Positions 34,782-47,063 of a stretch of DNA of 64,000 bases are shown piece after piece; the stretch's first letter is position 1; each line of letters begins with the position of its first letter. This stretch comes from Galeopsis tetrahit (taxonomy: Eukaryota > Streptophyta > Magnoliopsida > Lamiales > Lamiaceae), in the NCBI GenBank assembly GCA_963675135.1, contig OY776129.1:74245348-74309347 (forward strand), read 5' to 3'. A program made the translations under genes and the position numbers. Under the pieces are notes generated by a model that was not told the DNA's origin, ran no database searches, and worked only from the letters and a program-made list of their open reading frames with translations.

Positions 34782-36879
34782 TCATCTAGGAATCATATCT
34801 GTAATCGTTTGAGCATCTTGATCCCACTGGTTGGAAACAGTAGCAGATTGTTTGCCTTTGTCTGAATTAGATGAGATTGGTAAACTACCACCTTTTGATT
34901 TACGCGAACCATGCGGTCTGTACAATCCAGGCTCCGTTAGCAACTTCTCATTAAGAATAACATCCGTAGACATCATTTTCACCACTTGATTCATGTCCGG
35001 TCTTTTCTGAGACGCTGCTTGAGTGCAAAATAGGGCGACTTTCATAAAACGCGTTATTGCATCCTTTGGATAGTCTGTCAAATCTGGATCAACGATATCT
35101 AGAAGTCTACCTTCATTGTATAGTTTCCAAGTCTGAAGCACATACATAGAAAAATCAGAATAATGTTTGGCATATCCTTAAAAATGTGTATAGGAAACCT
35201 ACCCATTCAAGCAGAACATGGAAATCATCTCCAAATGCGGCCTTACTACTACTTCTTCCACTTATGATCTCGAGTATGAGCACCCCAAAACTATATACAT
35301 CCGCCTTCTTAGTGAGCTGCCCTAACAAAGCATATTCTGGAGCAAGATATCCCCTGCAAGAATACGGAAAATAAATAGCAAATACGTGAAAATACCAAAG
35401 ATTTATGGTAGAGAAGGGTAACACCAGTTGCCCTGGTGCAATTTTACCCAATTTTGATTATAAAGTTTCAGCCAAGCTGTTTTTTTTTTATATTTTTCAA
35501 GAATCACACAAAAAAGCAATTGAGAAGCATTAGCTCATATGATAAAAACTAATTGTATATTGAAAAAGCACTAATATTATTCAGCCTACAAACTAATATT
35601 TTCTTTTGTATGAACTAATATTTTTCTTCATATGAACTAATACTTCTCATTATATATTAAGTTACATCAGTTGCATGGTGCATTTGGTGTTTATAAGTGT
35701 TTTTGCCAGTAGAGAAATGTGATGGAAACGAACACTTACACTGTTCCTGCTACTCGTGTGCTAACATGGGTGACATTATCAGGGAACAGTTTTGCTAATC
35801 CAAAATCTCCAATTTTAGGGAGGAAATTCCCATCAAGAAGCACATTGCTTGCCTTTATATCTCGATGGACAATCCCCGGTTCAACATCCTCGTGAAGAAA
35901 CGCAAGGCCACAAGCTGTACCTAAGCATATTGCAGCCCTCTTCGACCAATCAAGTTCATCTTGTTTACCATTCGAGACTGAAAAGATGAGTCCAGATATA
36001 TATTATGCTAGACAGAAAAATAAAATCATTCTTTAAGAAAACATAAAAGGTTGTTGTTCTCCAAATATTACCAAGTAAGGCACTGGCAAGGCTGTTGTTC
36101 TCCAAATATTCATACACCAACATTCTATTATTTCCTTCGATGCAACAACCGATCAACTCAACAAGGTTTGGATGTCGGATATTTGAAATCATATTAATCT
36201 CCGTTAGGAACTCATTAGTCCCTTGCTTAGATTCAGCAGAAAGAGATTTGACTGCAACTTGAGTTCCATCCCTCAAAACGCCCTGTTAAACATAACATAT
36301 GTAATAAAAGGAGGCTGTAATTTGTAAATTCAAGTAGTACAAATTATTGACTTGAAAAGTCACCTTATAGACTACTCCAAAACCTCCTCTGCCAATTCTG
36401 TTCAAAGGATTAAATAAGCCGGTAGCTGATCGCAACGAATGATACGAAAAGAGCTTGACATTGTTTGTAGAGATTTCTGATCAAAAACTTGGAATTGCAT
36501 CAAATAGGTATATATATTTGTCACATTTAGCAAGTAAAGGTAAAATCAATTTCATCATGCAGCAGCCATATGAAGAACAAAAGGGCTTCCAAGTATCAGT
36601 ATTCGATTTTTCACATAGACATCCAAAGGCACCAATTCTTTTACATAAAAACCATTATAATCATCCAAAAATTTTGATCTTGAATTCTACCTTAACATAT
36701 ACTGCTAATTATGAAGAAGCAACAGAGAATATAAAGGAAACAGAGTATAGACTCTTAACAATTTTATCAAACACCACACGTGCAGGAAATTGCAAAAAAT
36801 TGGGCTACTTACCTTGGGATTCGGTTGCAGTGTTTTGTTTGCAGGAATCAAAGACGCCAAAACAATCCGAAACCCCCAT
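34782..36879 (-). CDS. Receptor-like cytoplasmic Ser/Thr kinase (CRPK1-like)
   Basis: Six exons, 36813-36879, 36364-36476, 36072-36282, 35740-35977, 35203-35353 and 34782-35132, all GT-AG and in frame, give 376 residues. There is no signal peptide, lectin or LRR region. A short Cys-containing N-terminus (MGVSDCFGVFDSC) is followed by the kinase: GRGGFGVVYK near 50, VAVKSL, HRDIKASN near 168-174, DFGLAK near 188 and TVGYLAPEYA. It is an RD kinase. The sequence resembles the cold-responsive protein kinase 1 group (Arabidopsis At1g16670), which acts at the plasma membrane in cold signalling; orthology is inferred, not proven. The Ser-rich C-terminal tail is variable. Membrane anchoring through the N-terminal cysteines is possible. 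Confidence 0.87.
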
Positions 36880-37187
36880 AACAAGCTGACATAAAAATCC
36901 GATCTTTAATCACTTAATCTCTTGTAATCCATCAAACAACCCTCCCCCCAACTGCAGCATCACAGATTAAGACTATAAACAAACTTAAACCACCCTTCAA
37001 TTCGAAGAAGAAGGAGAAAAAGTTGCAACATTAAAGTATAATAAGAAAGGAAAGTTTAGTTGTATAAATAATGTAAAATATTATTATCATATGATATGCC
37101 TGTGAAATTCAACAATTAAATAGTATTTTCAACGTCGCCTTGGTGGTGGTTTTGGATGGGTGAATCATTTTCTCTCTCTTTCCATTA

Positions 37188-37215
37188 GAGATAGAGAGAG
37201 AGAGAGAGAGAGAGA
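37188..37215. repeat. (GA)n microsatellite
   Basis: A run of GA dinucleotides preceded by a TCTCTCTCTTTCC tract at 37168-37182, so a short CT/GA inverted arrangement lies upstream of the kinase gene. Confidence 0.85.
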
Positions 37216-37594
37216 AAAAAGATGACTTTCCCGCGGCATCTGCACTTTGTCACGAGCTACTTAGGTTGGTGGTGCGTGGGTCATTGTAATCATGATGACG
37301 ATACCAATACATGAAACGGTGACCAATTTGTCTCCGGTTCGGTGCCTACAATCTTGTTCTATTTCATCTCAAATCGACGCCAGATTTTTGACCAAAGTCG
37401 GTTCCAAACTCCAAACTTTAGCTTTTATCGAAACTGAAATTGGAAAATGTTGACATCATCCAGTTTTATTAGATAATATAGTTTTATTATAAACTTTTTA
37501 AAGTAAAACAAATAAACTAACGGATTAAAATTATGAAGATCAAGGGTTTGCAAACTAGGCTATTAATTAATAAAATCTAGTATTCATAATTTTA

Positions 37595-37873
37595 TACTCA
37601 CTCGTTTCATAAAGTTCATTGCATTTGTCATTTTATATAGAATTAAGAAATACTATATTTTTTCACACATTTATCATCTGTATGACATTCTTAATTTTTA
37701 AAAGAAAATGAATCATTAATATGTTTTCAATTAACAATTAAAAGTGATATTGTAGTAATTACATAAGGGCCGTTTAGAAAAAATTGTGGTAAAAAAAAAA
37801 AAAAAAATTTTGAAATAAAAATAAAGATAAAAAATAAAGATCAAATATGACAAACTTTATGAAATAGGGAGTA
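37595..37873. mobile_element. Stowaway-like MITE relic (family E)
   Basis: The left end TACTCACTCGTTTCATAAAG and the right end CTTTATGAAATAGGGAGTA are inverted relatives. The element is about 279 bp, AT-rich and non-coding, with a poly-A run inside. Confidence 0.6.
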
Positions 37874-38579
37874 TATTAAATGCAAAAACTAGCCACGAAT
37901 CCATAAAATAAACACATACTTTTTTTTTTAGCCCAAGGAGACTTAATTATTATCATTGCAAGATCAAGTTACATCGGGCAGCTCCCAAAAATTAGAGAAT
38001 TCCTTACAAATTTGTGCACCATAAAATTGACGTTCCTTTTAATGAAATTAATTCTAGCGTTCGGTAAAGAAGTGATGATGTTCATGCATGCATGTTTCTA
38101 TGTAGTTCCCCAAAACTTATTTCATCGTGCTAGAGTTGTTGATAGCGTCAATCACTATCTTCGCATCTCCCTCCACTATTACCGTTAAAACTTCATATTT
38201 AAATTAATTGATACTTATATAATGTTGTTAATATATACTACTATTTAATATAGACAAATGAAAAGCTGAATTGATTATTAATACAAAAATTGTAACTCAT
38301 CCAATCGTCATATACTTCGATAATACACATTTCAAATTTTAACCAAGTAACAAAAATACAATTACTATTCTTATAATGATTGATCAACTAAAAGCTCATG
38401 CTAAATTTCCAAAATACTGGAGTAATAATAATGAGAAATATTTTCTTGTCAAATTTTATTTATTTATCAATTTTAATATCTGACATTGATAGATGTATTA
38501 ATATTTTGATTATCAATATTTTCAACATCATTACTAGAACTTAGGAGGGATACTAGTGGCCGGCAAGACTTGAAAAAAT

Positions 38580-38581
<2 letters not shown>

Positions 38582-38627
<46 letters not shown>
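38582..38627. repeat. (TA)n microsatellite
   Basis: About 22 uninterrupted TA units. Confidence 0.9.
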
Positions 38628-38629
<2 letters not shown>

Positions 38630-39111
38630 TTATTGTTGAATTAGTCACAAAATAATAGTCTAACAGCAGCAAGATGCCAAACCCATCTACTAGAATGTAG
38701 ACACACAATTTTGAGTTTTGACTAATATGAAAATAGACCCCTTATTAAACAAAACCTACCATAATTCAAATCATTAAAACTTTATATGGAACCTATCATC
38801 TTCTTCTTTGACAATTTTTTTGACCATATATACAAGAAAATGGCAAGTAAAATTTATATTTTTATTTAATAGGTCTCAGAACAAAATAATTCACTATTTT
38901 AATACGAATTGTAAAAGCCGTCTTTAAAATTTATTATTGAATCTAGGACTTGGTCACATAATATGCACGCTAGCGTCTTTCTTGTAACTGTCAAAATTAC
39001 CTTCTTTTTTTTTTTACATGTTCACCCCAACCAAATTTATTAATTGAATTGAAGTATGGGAAAATACTCTACTACCCGTTGTTGCTGAATTCACCCCATT
39101 CACAAAAATTA

Positions 39112-39200
39112 TACTCCCTCCGTCCCGGTATAAGTTTCCCACTTATAGTGGGACATCCAAAAAAGGAAAGTGGGAAACTTATAGTGGGTAGGAGGGAGTA
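39112..39200. mobile_element. Very short Stowaway-type MITE (89 bp)
   Basis: TACTCCCTCCGTCCC at the left and GTAGGAGGGAGTA at the right, with inner inverted repeats GTTTCCCACTTATAGTGGG and AAAGTGGGAAACTTATAGTG. Almost the whole element is palindromic. Confidence 0.75.
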
Positions 39201-39634
39201 CTAGTATTCTCACTCTTTCTTTCAAAATATCATTTAAAAAAAAATAAAAAATTTTGAAAGCACTTGAAGATAAACGTGAAGAGATTTATTCTGAGTTACA
39301 ATTGTTGTATGTTTACGTACTTAAAATGAATATATGTTAAATGAGTTGGTCTCATGTGCATAGTGTGCACGTGCACAACACTAATGCACATGTTAACTCT
39401 TTATATATTAATAAATGTGAATACATAGAATTAAGTAATTGATGTTCAAGTGGTTATAAACACCCTTCTAATCACAAAATTTCCACTTACTCACTTACCA
39501 CTTTATCTAATCACCTCGAACCATTCTTAGAAGCATGAATTTCTCTATATAGAGTGAATCTCGAAATCCTAGATCGAAATTTTTACAATTCAATTTAAAC
39601 AGGAAAACTAAGAAATCAAAGCGAGTAGATTTAC

Positions 39635-39880
39635 CTCCAGGATGAAGTGAGGGTGAATTCCACCCAATTCCAGTTGAGAATAAGGCCATCGACAACGCCA
39701 TTGTAGGACCCTCTGCCGCTAGGATCAAATACTAGACTCTCCGGCCCCACGACTTTAAGGTAATGGATCATGTTGACGCTGGGGAGGACGTAGCGTGAGC
39801 CTGGTATTTGCGACGGAGTGAAGATTTCGATGGTGGCGAAAGCGAGCGATGAGGAGTTGGTCCTTGGAAAATGGAGTTTT
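39635..39880 (-). pseudogene. Strictosidine-synthase-like 5' gene fragment
   Basis: The minus-strand frame contains VVGPESLVFDPSGRGSYNGV followed by DGLILNW and WVEFTLTSS, the start of the strictosidine-synthase-like beta-propeller (family word GPES-FD-G-GPYTGV-DGRI). It ends at a plausible donor after 39635 (TGGAG|GTAAAT), the position of the first intron in several family members. No following exon is present to the left, and there is no clear signal peptide start. I read it as a truncated copy of exon 1, not a working gene. Confidence 0.72.
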
Positions 39881-40550
39881 ATATGGTAGGATAAAAACCG
39901 TGTGCACCAAATCTGTTTGGTGTGCATTTGAGACTTTTCCATGTTAAATTTAGTTGGTTCCCTTTTTTTTTTTTCCAAACATATATTTTTCAACACTAGT
40001 TTGTCAAAAATTCTCAAAATTCTAGAAAGTTTTTCCACAAGTTTTGAATAAAAAAAATTGGAAGTTTTTTCTGGAAAAAAAAAAGACGAAAATTGTTGTA
40101 GAGTTTTTTTATAAATACACGAAAATAACTTTCGAGATTATTTTAAAAAATTCGACAAATCAGTATTGAGTTCTTATCCGATACAGTTTCGAGATTTTTA
40201 TTTCCAATTCATGCAAACTCAATTTTATAATCTTAAAATCATATATTAGTGCAATTTTAACCAAAAAAAAACACATTTACATTAAGTTTGGAACACTTGA
40301 ACTAACCTAAAATTAGAGTTTTGGAGGTGAATGAGGTTAAAGGAGTGAACCACATAAGATTTATGCTCTTATTTATCTTTCTTGCAAATATAAGCAAGAA
40401 AACCCAAGCCCTTCAGTTTTTTGTACATATGAATCACAGACAATTTAATCATAAGTCATAACCAATGTAGTTTAGAAGAAAAACTAATATTGCCAAGGAA
40501 CATTAGCAAAACAGCATTGTAACATCTCGGTCTTCTCTCACACTACAACT
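39881..40550. other. Intergenic region
   Basis: AT-rich sequence between the strictosidine-synthase-like fragment and the end of the BPP-like gene; the 3' UTR of the latter is expected in the right part. No other feature was recognised. Confidence 0.5.
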
Positions 40551-42789
40551 CTAGTCATCAAGAAAATAGGACTTGGAACTCCCACTGGTTGATGTGAGAG
40601 GAGACTCCGAAAAACTGCTCTGAGACGAGCTAGATTGATTGCTAGTCGGAACAACACAAGATGAAACACCAGTTGCAACTGGACGTAAATTGTCCGGAAT
40701 ATTAAGGCTTCGTCTAATATCCTGTCCAAGAAAAAACTGGTTACTAAAACAGATTATAACAGTTGCATTCTATCATAAAATTTGTGAAAGAATATGAGCA
40801 TACCATGTGCCTTATAGCCATGTCTAGTGATCTTTTAGAGATTGATCTTCCAAAACCCGATTTATCCTGTGAAGATTTCTTCGTCTTATCAAGAGAGACG
40901 AGTTCATCGTGCTTTGGTGGAGCTAGTTTCCTCATGTTTACTACTCTTTCAACCATTTTTGTCCCCATCAGAACAGGATTAACATAATCACTACCACCAT
41001 TGCCGTAACCTTGACTTCTTGATAGCATTATCTTCCCAACTTTATGTGCATTGATGCCATTGGTGGCGCGTACTTTAGAAGGAGAGCACGATTTTTGTCT
41101 AGGTTTAGAAGACGAGTGAGTAACCAGCCTTCCTCTAGATGCAGAGGCAGGCCTTTTAGGCATGGATGCTTTTGGGGCATCCAATACTTTTGATGGCCTT
41201 GATTTCACTGTCTGGAGACTCCCACGCGATGGAACGGGGTTCTTCAATGCACTAGATGTAGTTAACTTTGATTTTGTTGGTGCTGTGGGTCTAGAAGCAG
41301 GTGTAGAAGAATGTGATGTAGCTTTTGATGGAGTTGAGGATCTAGCCACGGGCTTTGAAGAAGCTCGAGAGGGCTCTGATGAGGTAGCACGAGAAGGCTT
41401 CGATTTTTCAGACAACAATGAACGTCGTCCAGTAGGGGTTGATGCTCGAGGAGCTGGTTTTCGATTCCCAGATGATGAGGACTTCCTATTTGCAGCATTA
41501 CAAGAGCCTAAATTGGTGGATGTTGCTGATTTTTCACATGTGTTTGCAATCTGTATTTAGCAAACCACAAATAACAAAACATATCATTTATTTAGTGTTT
41601 ACAACATACTCCTATGTTTTTTAAATTTACAATTTGTTTTTCATGATTTTTTGGCTGCCAAAATTTAAAAAAGAGAGTAATGTGTATGCAATTAACCAAC
41701 TTTTTAAAAATGAAATACATGCCTCAGATTTCGAAGAAACTGATTCATCCTTCGAAACATCAGTGTGATTCGTCGTCGCTGAATCTTGCAGGTCGATTTT
41801 TTCTGGAGTAAGCCTGAGACAAGGTTTGGCCTTAATATCAGACAAAATTAGGTACAAATTCTAATACCAAACTGATTGAAAGATGGAAAACATTACCAAT
41901 CATATTCACTATTTTCAATCTCTAAACTGAGTAAATTGTCATCAGCCACAATCTGAACATTCTCTGCTCCTGCAATAACTTGTGTTCATGACTACAAATT
42001 CAAGCACAAATCTGGAACACATTTGAAAGCCAAATGCTAACTTAACACATCTAACATGTAATAATTCCAAATTTGATCAAATGAAACATGATTAAGACCA
42101 TATAACTCAAAAACAAATGAAAAAGGTGGTATGCTTACTCATTGTAACATCAAACTCATCAGAATTCTCAATATTTTCATGTTTATTCCTCTTCTCTATC
42201 CCCAAGAAAATAGCCAGATCTTCATCAACTTCCCTCACCACCATCCCAAGATCTCTGTTCTGTACCCTAAATTGCACGGAAGTCTGCATTGGCCAAAGAA
42301 ATCGCATCACAAAACACGAAAAACATTCAAAAAAATCCAATCTTCAGCAGCTAAATTCATACTAAGAACATCATTAATTCATACAGATGGAGACAACATA
42401 AAGGCCTTAAATTATTTTCCCTATACCAACATTTTATCTCCATTCACAATCACACATACTCTCCATCCACATGCATTTTTCCAAGATTTTGGTACCATTA
42501 GCTCCAAACCAAAGAAAACAATGTAAAGAAAAATAAGTCCAGATTTTCAGCTGATTCTTTCAAGAAACACAAGCTATAGCTCGAATCAAACAAAACCCAT
42601 AAAAAGTTTTGGGTTAAAAGAACCAAAGTTACCATCTTTATTACAGGTGGCAACCTTAGAAGCTCACACACTAATTTTTTTTTTAGGGGAGCTCATACAC
42701 ACTAACAATCACACATAAATGAAGAAAGACTAAAATGCAAGTAAAAAAACAAACATGGGAATGTACAAGAATTAAGCACTTACCGCCAT
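40551..42789 (-). CDS. Basic Ser/Pro-rich protein (BPP-like, putative microtubule-associated)
   Basis: Six coding exons, 42784-42789, 42139-42283, 41897-41969, 41723-41813, 40804-41550 and 40551-40721, give 410 residues in one frame. The first coding exon is only ATG GCG. An N-terminal acidic part (EVDEDLAIFLGIEKR) and a YDWLTPEK motif precede a long basic, Ser/Pro/Arg-rich low-complexity region (about 155-310). A conserved C-terminal block has VNPVLMGTKMVERVVNMRKL and GFGRSISKRSLDMAIRHMDI. This architecture resembles the Arabidopsis At2g40070 family (basic proline-rich proteins, linked to microtubules); family identity is likely, function is inferred. The intron between 41550 and 41723 starts GC rather than GT (GAG|GCATGT), the only non-GT donor in the window's genes. 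No catalytic domain is seen. Confidence 0.82.
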
Positions 42790-43492
42790 TGTCGCTAGAA
42801 AGAGAGAGAGACTGAACAATAAGATTGTGTTTATCGAAGTTGCAGCTATCAATGTTAGTACAAAATTATTGTTCTGATTTTGCACAGTTAAACAGAAAGA
42901 TAGAGACTATCGTGAAACAAGAACTTTTGTTCCTTTGAGAAAGGGAGAAGACACCATTTATTTGGTTTTTTTGAAAGAATCACAACTCAAATGTGGATTT
43001 GAAATCCATATGATCTGTTTTTTTAATAATAAAATACGAAATGGTTAGGGGCCCAAGATTCAATTATTTTTTAATCGCTTTTTTTCAGTTTTTACAGCAT
43101 TCAAAATCATTGCCATTTTGATTGGTGGACTAGTTGGTCATTGGTCATTCAAAACTTGCAGTTTCTCGATTTCAGATCATATTTTATTGTCTTTGTACTT
43201 ACTCCTATTTAATACTATACGACATGTAATTAAAGATAGTATTTTATTATTTTAATGTAGGGTAGTAACATTGAAGTAATAAAATAATCTGACTAAAATT
43301 TACCTAATTTATATGAAACTCATATAGTAACTGGTAAAACTTCTTTGGTTGCTACTTAATGATGGATTTATCTCATTAAACTCGTTTCCTTGTTCAAAAT
43401 ATTGGTAACTTTTACTATAATGTATATAATTTTTTTATCAAAAAAAATATTTGTATTAATAAGTCTGAATATACACACCATTATCTGAGTGA

Positions 43493-43900
43493 TGTAACAC
43501 GAGTGGCGTTGCAATTTTTGAAGAAACGAAAGCATCCGAAGAATTTTTAAAGTTTTGAAAGCCGGAACCCGATTTTGGCGTGTGAGCACACTTTTTCGGG
43601 TGGAATCGATGCTACGAGTCAAACTCTCAGCTTGGCCGTGATGTATGACGCTTTTTAGCCAAATTTCATCGTTTGAGTGGTCAAAAACGCGTTTTATTGT
43701 TTTTTGGGTGTTATTTTTGCACTTTTTAATTGTTTTGGGATTTTTTTTGTAATTTCCTAATTCCGTACACTAGGGTTTGATTTTATTCTCTTTGGCAGTT
43801 TTTTGAAGATTGAAATATTATTGAAGAATTATTCTTATTTATCAAGGTTCGAGTATTCTGTGAATCAACAATTCTTGTTGTTCTTTGTTTTGATCACGCA
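43493..43900 (+). repeat. Possible solo LTR relic (gypsy-like)
   Basis: The stretch begins TGTAACACGAG and ends GATCACGCA, TG...CA boundaries of LTR type. The 3' third (ATTATTGAAGAATTATTCTT then TCTTGTTGTTCTTTG) resembles the R-U5 region of plant LTRs. It is less AT-rich than its surroundings. No 5-bp duplication was found, so boundaries and assignment are tentative. Confidence 0.3.
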
Positions 43901-44532
43901 TGCGGCAGATAACACAATATATGTCTACTGCATAATGTAAGAAATCGACACAATAGCAATTTTGCCAATGGTTAGCATCCTAAAACAATTATTGGGCTTG
44001 ATAGCCAATCATTAAAATAAATTTTATATTACATAATGTAAGAAATATTGCGCACAAAATTTTATCTAAAAAACTATTGTATTTTTTTTTTTTGGTTCTT
44101 GTTCTTGTCATTCTCACATTTGAAAATAATAATTGAGGTCTATCTCTAAATTATTTAATTGCTTAAAAAATGTTGAAGGTGAAACGCATATTGAAACTTG
44201 AAAGTACAAAAATATATTACTGCATCCGATGTCAACCACATATTCATTTTAATTATATTAATTAATTCCTTAAAAAAATTAAATAACTGTCGGTCGAATA
44301 AATGTTGTTGGTGTGTGTCATTTCAAAAATATAAAAAGGGAAACACAACATTGAGTAATGAGGGACGTGATAGATGGCCTCTACTAAGATGGAAATATTT
44401 CGAACTATATTAATTACACAAATCACTACTAGGAGTAGTAAAAGTTAATATATTTCAATCTCATTTTTCTATTTTACAAACAGTAAAAAATGCAATTAAG
44501 AGAAATGTAGACTATGATAGTAGTAATTACTT

Positions 44533-44646
44533 TTTTTTTTTTTTTAATGGAAGTTAAATACCCATCCCTTTTTCCCCTTCCCATGACTCGAATCCAGGAC
44601 CTCCTAGGTAGTGGTGCTCTAACCACTTGAGCTATCCCACTTTGTC
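44533..44646 (-). mobile_element. tRNA-derived SINE with long target duplication
   Basis: Read on the minus strand, the head carries a Pol III A box (TAGCTCAAGTGG) and B box (GGATTCGAGTC) about 33 bp apart, followed by a non-tRNA tail and a poly-A tract. It is flanked by a direct repeat TAGTAGTAATTACTT (44518-44532, 44647-44661), as expected of LINE-driven retroposition. Length is about 114 bp including the A tail. Related copies are at 10851-10931 and 45051-45108. Confidence 0.85.
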
Positions 44647-45050
44647 TAGTAGTAATTACTTATAATTAAGTGTCAGAATCATTTTTTATAAATGTTAGTC
44701 AATTTTAAACTTAAAAAATAAAAATAAAAGAAGAGTGTGATTTTAAATTTTTAAAAGAATTTGCAAACGATAAATGTCGTTATAGCATTCATCTACATTT
44801 ATTGACACCAAGATTTAAAACTTCTTAACTTCGAGTGGTGACAAATCCTAGAAAACTTTTATTTAACCTTCTGTTTTCATTTACTCATATGTTGACGTCG
44901 CAATAAGTAAAAATAATGCATCATTAGATGAAAAAATAATCGAATTGAATATTATCGTAAGCATTAATGTGTTGAGACGTCAGTTTTAATTTTTCAGGCA
45001 TGATCTATACCCAAATTAAGAAAAGGTGAATGTAGTGAGATGTTGGAGAG

Positions 45051-45108
45051 AAAGTGGGATAGCCTTAGATCCCGTGTTCGAGTCATGGGGAGGGAAAAAG
45101 GGATAAAA
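45051..45108 (+). mobile_element. SINE remnant (B box kept, A box lost)
   Basis: AAAGTGGGATAG joins directly to ATCCCGTGTTCGAGTCATGG, then GGGAAAAAGGGAT. The B box is recognisable, while about 30 bp with the A box end are missing compared with 44533-44646. Confidence 0.6.
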
Positions 45109-46857
45109 AAGTGAGTGGTAAAAAGTGGGTTCAAAATGAGTGACATTTTTAAAAAAAAGTAAGAATATTAATTTTATATTAGGAGTGTATAAATAATTTT
45201 AAGATAGATCGAAAAATAAAAGTATATAAATAATCATGAGAGAACAAATCTTTAATACATATATTTGGCAGTCTCTATTTTGCCTACGTGGCTTCTTCTT
45301 AGTTTTTTATTTTGAAATACTGAATTGTGGTGAGACGGTTATTTTTTACGGTTTTTTTTCCTTATTTTTTTTATTTTGAAATACTGAATTGTGATGAAAC
45401 TGTTATTTTTTACAGTTTTTTTTTTCAAATTCTTCTTATTTTCTTCTTCCTTTTTCTTCTGAAATTGTTATTGGAGATTACACATCTCACTTCTTCATTT
45501 TTTTAATTCTTCTCTTTTCTTCTCAAGTAGTTATCTCTCCCTTCTTCTTCTCAAGTAGTTATTAGAATTGCATTTCTAATCGCCTGCACAACATCATTCC
45601 ATTCTTCTTTACAGTTTTTTTTACTATCATTTTGTCTTTCTATAATTTCATCTCATTATATCATTTGTTTATAAATTTAATTTATTTTATTACGGTTCAA
45701 ATTATACGTACGTAGTACAAAGTTTATGGATAATCTTTAATTCATTTATTTGTTTGATGAATTGCTACAATGATTTAGTGAGTTCTTTATTCAAAATATG
45801 TAACTCATTTCTTTTATATATAATTTAATACTCTATTGTTTATTAAACAGCACGAAACTCGATCAGAATTCCTATCAAGCATGAAACTCGAATTCGTCGG
45901 AAGTCGAGAGCCGTCATCACAACTATTTTATAGGTAAAGTTTCATTCGTTCTTATAACTCATTTTGATATATAATTAAATACTCTATTGTTTATTATTAA
46001 GCCTCCGTCTCGACAACCGTCATAGTTTCATTCTTCTTACTATAATTCTAGAATATTGTAGCTGAGATATTTAGGGATAGGATGATTTGAGATTCATTCA
46101 GATCCATATACTTAGTGTAGAATTATGAATTTTTATTGTTTATTTTTGTATAGGAAATAATAAATTTTCATCTGCCACTATCTACACCGACCCAATGCTC
46201 CAAAACCAGTGCAAAAATATTTGAGGGAGTATTTTGTTAAATCAAATCATCAATCCCTAATTGAAGACATGAACGTGTTGATAAAGGCAATTTTAATTGC
46301 ATATTTACATTTTTTTTAATACTAAGAACTATCTCTTCACTGCACTTTATTTGTTGACAGAATATGTTTGTGGATCGGCAACTAAATAGATTTAGTATCA
46401 TAATATTTTATTTTCATTTTTACTTTTTTGAGTTTATGTAGAATAGTACATCATAATCTTTTTGTAATTTTTGGATTTATGTAGATTCAATATAATAATT
46501 TTTTTTATAATTAATATATAACTAATTTTGATATATCTTTAATACATATATTTGGATCTTTATTAAGAATACGTGTTTATAGTGCAGTGCCTTAATTTAT
46601 TTAATGGTTTTGCCCGATTTTTGGACCATTGACAAATTGCTCCAATCATATGAAGTTTTATGAGATTATTGCCTAATAAGTCCACTATTATAATCCATTA
46701 ATCTAATAGAGACACCAATATGTATACTTTTCTAATAGAGTCAAAATAGAGTTAAAAATACAAGAATACCCTTATATAAATAAATAAGAATCCTATACTC
46801 ATTTAATTCATTCTCCACATTCACCAAAAAACCAAAATTAAAACCCTAGCCCCTCCC

Positions 46858-47063
46858 CAACATCCTCTCTGCCGCCGCCCCTTTTCCCACCGCCTCCCTC
46901 TCTTGCAACCGCCGCCCTCGATTTCGACGCTGAACCATGGCCGCCGCCCACCAACACGACCAACATCCTCTCTGCCGCTGCCCCATTTTCCCACCGCCTC
47001 CCTCTCTTGCAACCGCCCCCTCGATTTCGACGCTGAACCATGGCCGCCGCCCACCAACACGAC
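46858..47063 (+). repeat. 103-bp tandem duplication in GC-rich leader of the Pack-MULE
   Basis: Two adjacent copies (46858-46960, 46961-47063), each containing CAACATCCTCTCTGCCGC, TCGATTTCGACGCTGAACCA and an ATG in CCATGGCCGCCGCCCACCAA, with a few substitutions and small indels between them. A third partial echo of the CACCAACACGACCGCCGCC part follows to 47095. Confidence 0.85.

Larger units (their letters stand above)
36880..39634. other. Promoter side of the CRPK1-like gene and intergenic DNA
   Basis: A GA microsatellite (37188-37215) lies about 310 bp upstream of the kinase ATG, a TA microsatellite at 38582-38627, a MITE relic at 37595-37873 and a short MITE at 39112-39200. No gene was recognised. 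Confidence 0.55.
42790..46652. other. Intergenic region with SINEs and possible LTR relic
   Basis: No functional gene. Contents: a possible solo-LTR-like relic (43493-43900), a tRNA-derived SINE (44533-44646), a second SINE remnant (45051-45108), and a tandem duplication of about 60 bp at 45305-45425 (unit containing TTATTTTGAAATACTGAATT). The rest is AT-rich. Confidence 0.55.

Noticed and set aside
36455..36889. 144-residue plus-strand frame over the CRPK1-like 5' exons
   Set aside because: Antisense to exons 1-2 and the first intron of the kinase gene; no family match.
44533..44646. Possible tRNA gene (A and B boxes present)
   Set aside because: No cloverleaf with a proper acceptor stem and anticodon arm; has poly-A tail and long target duplication, so it is a SINE.
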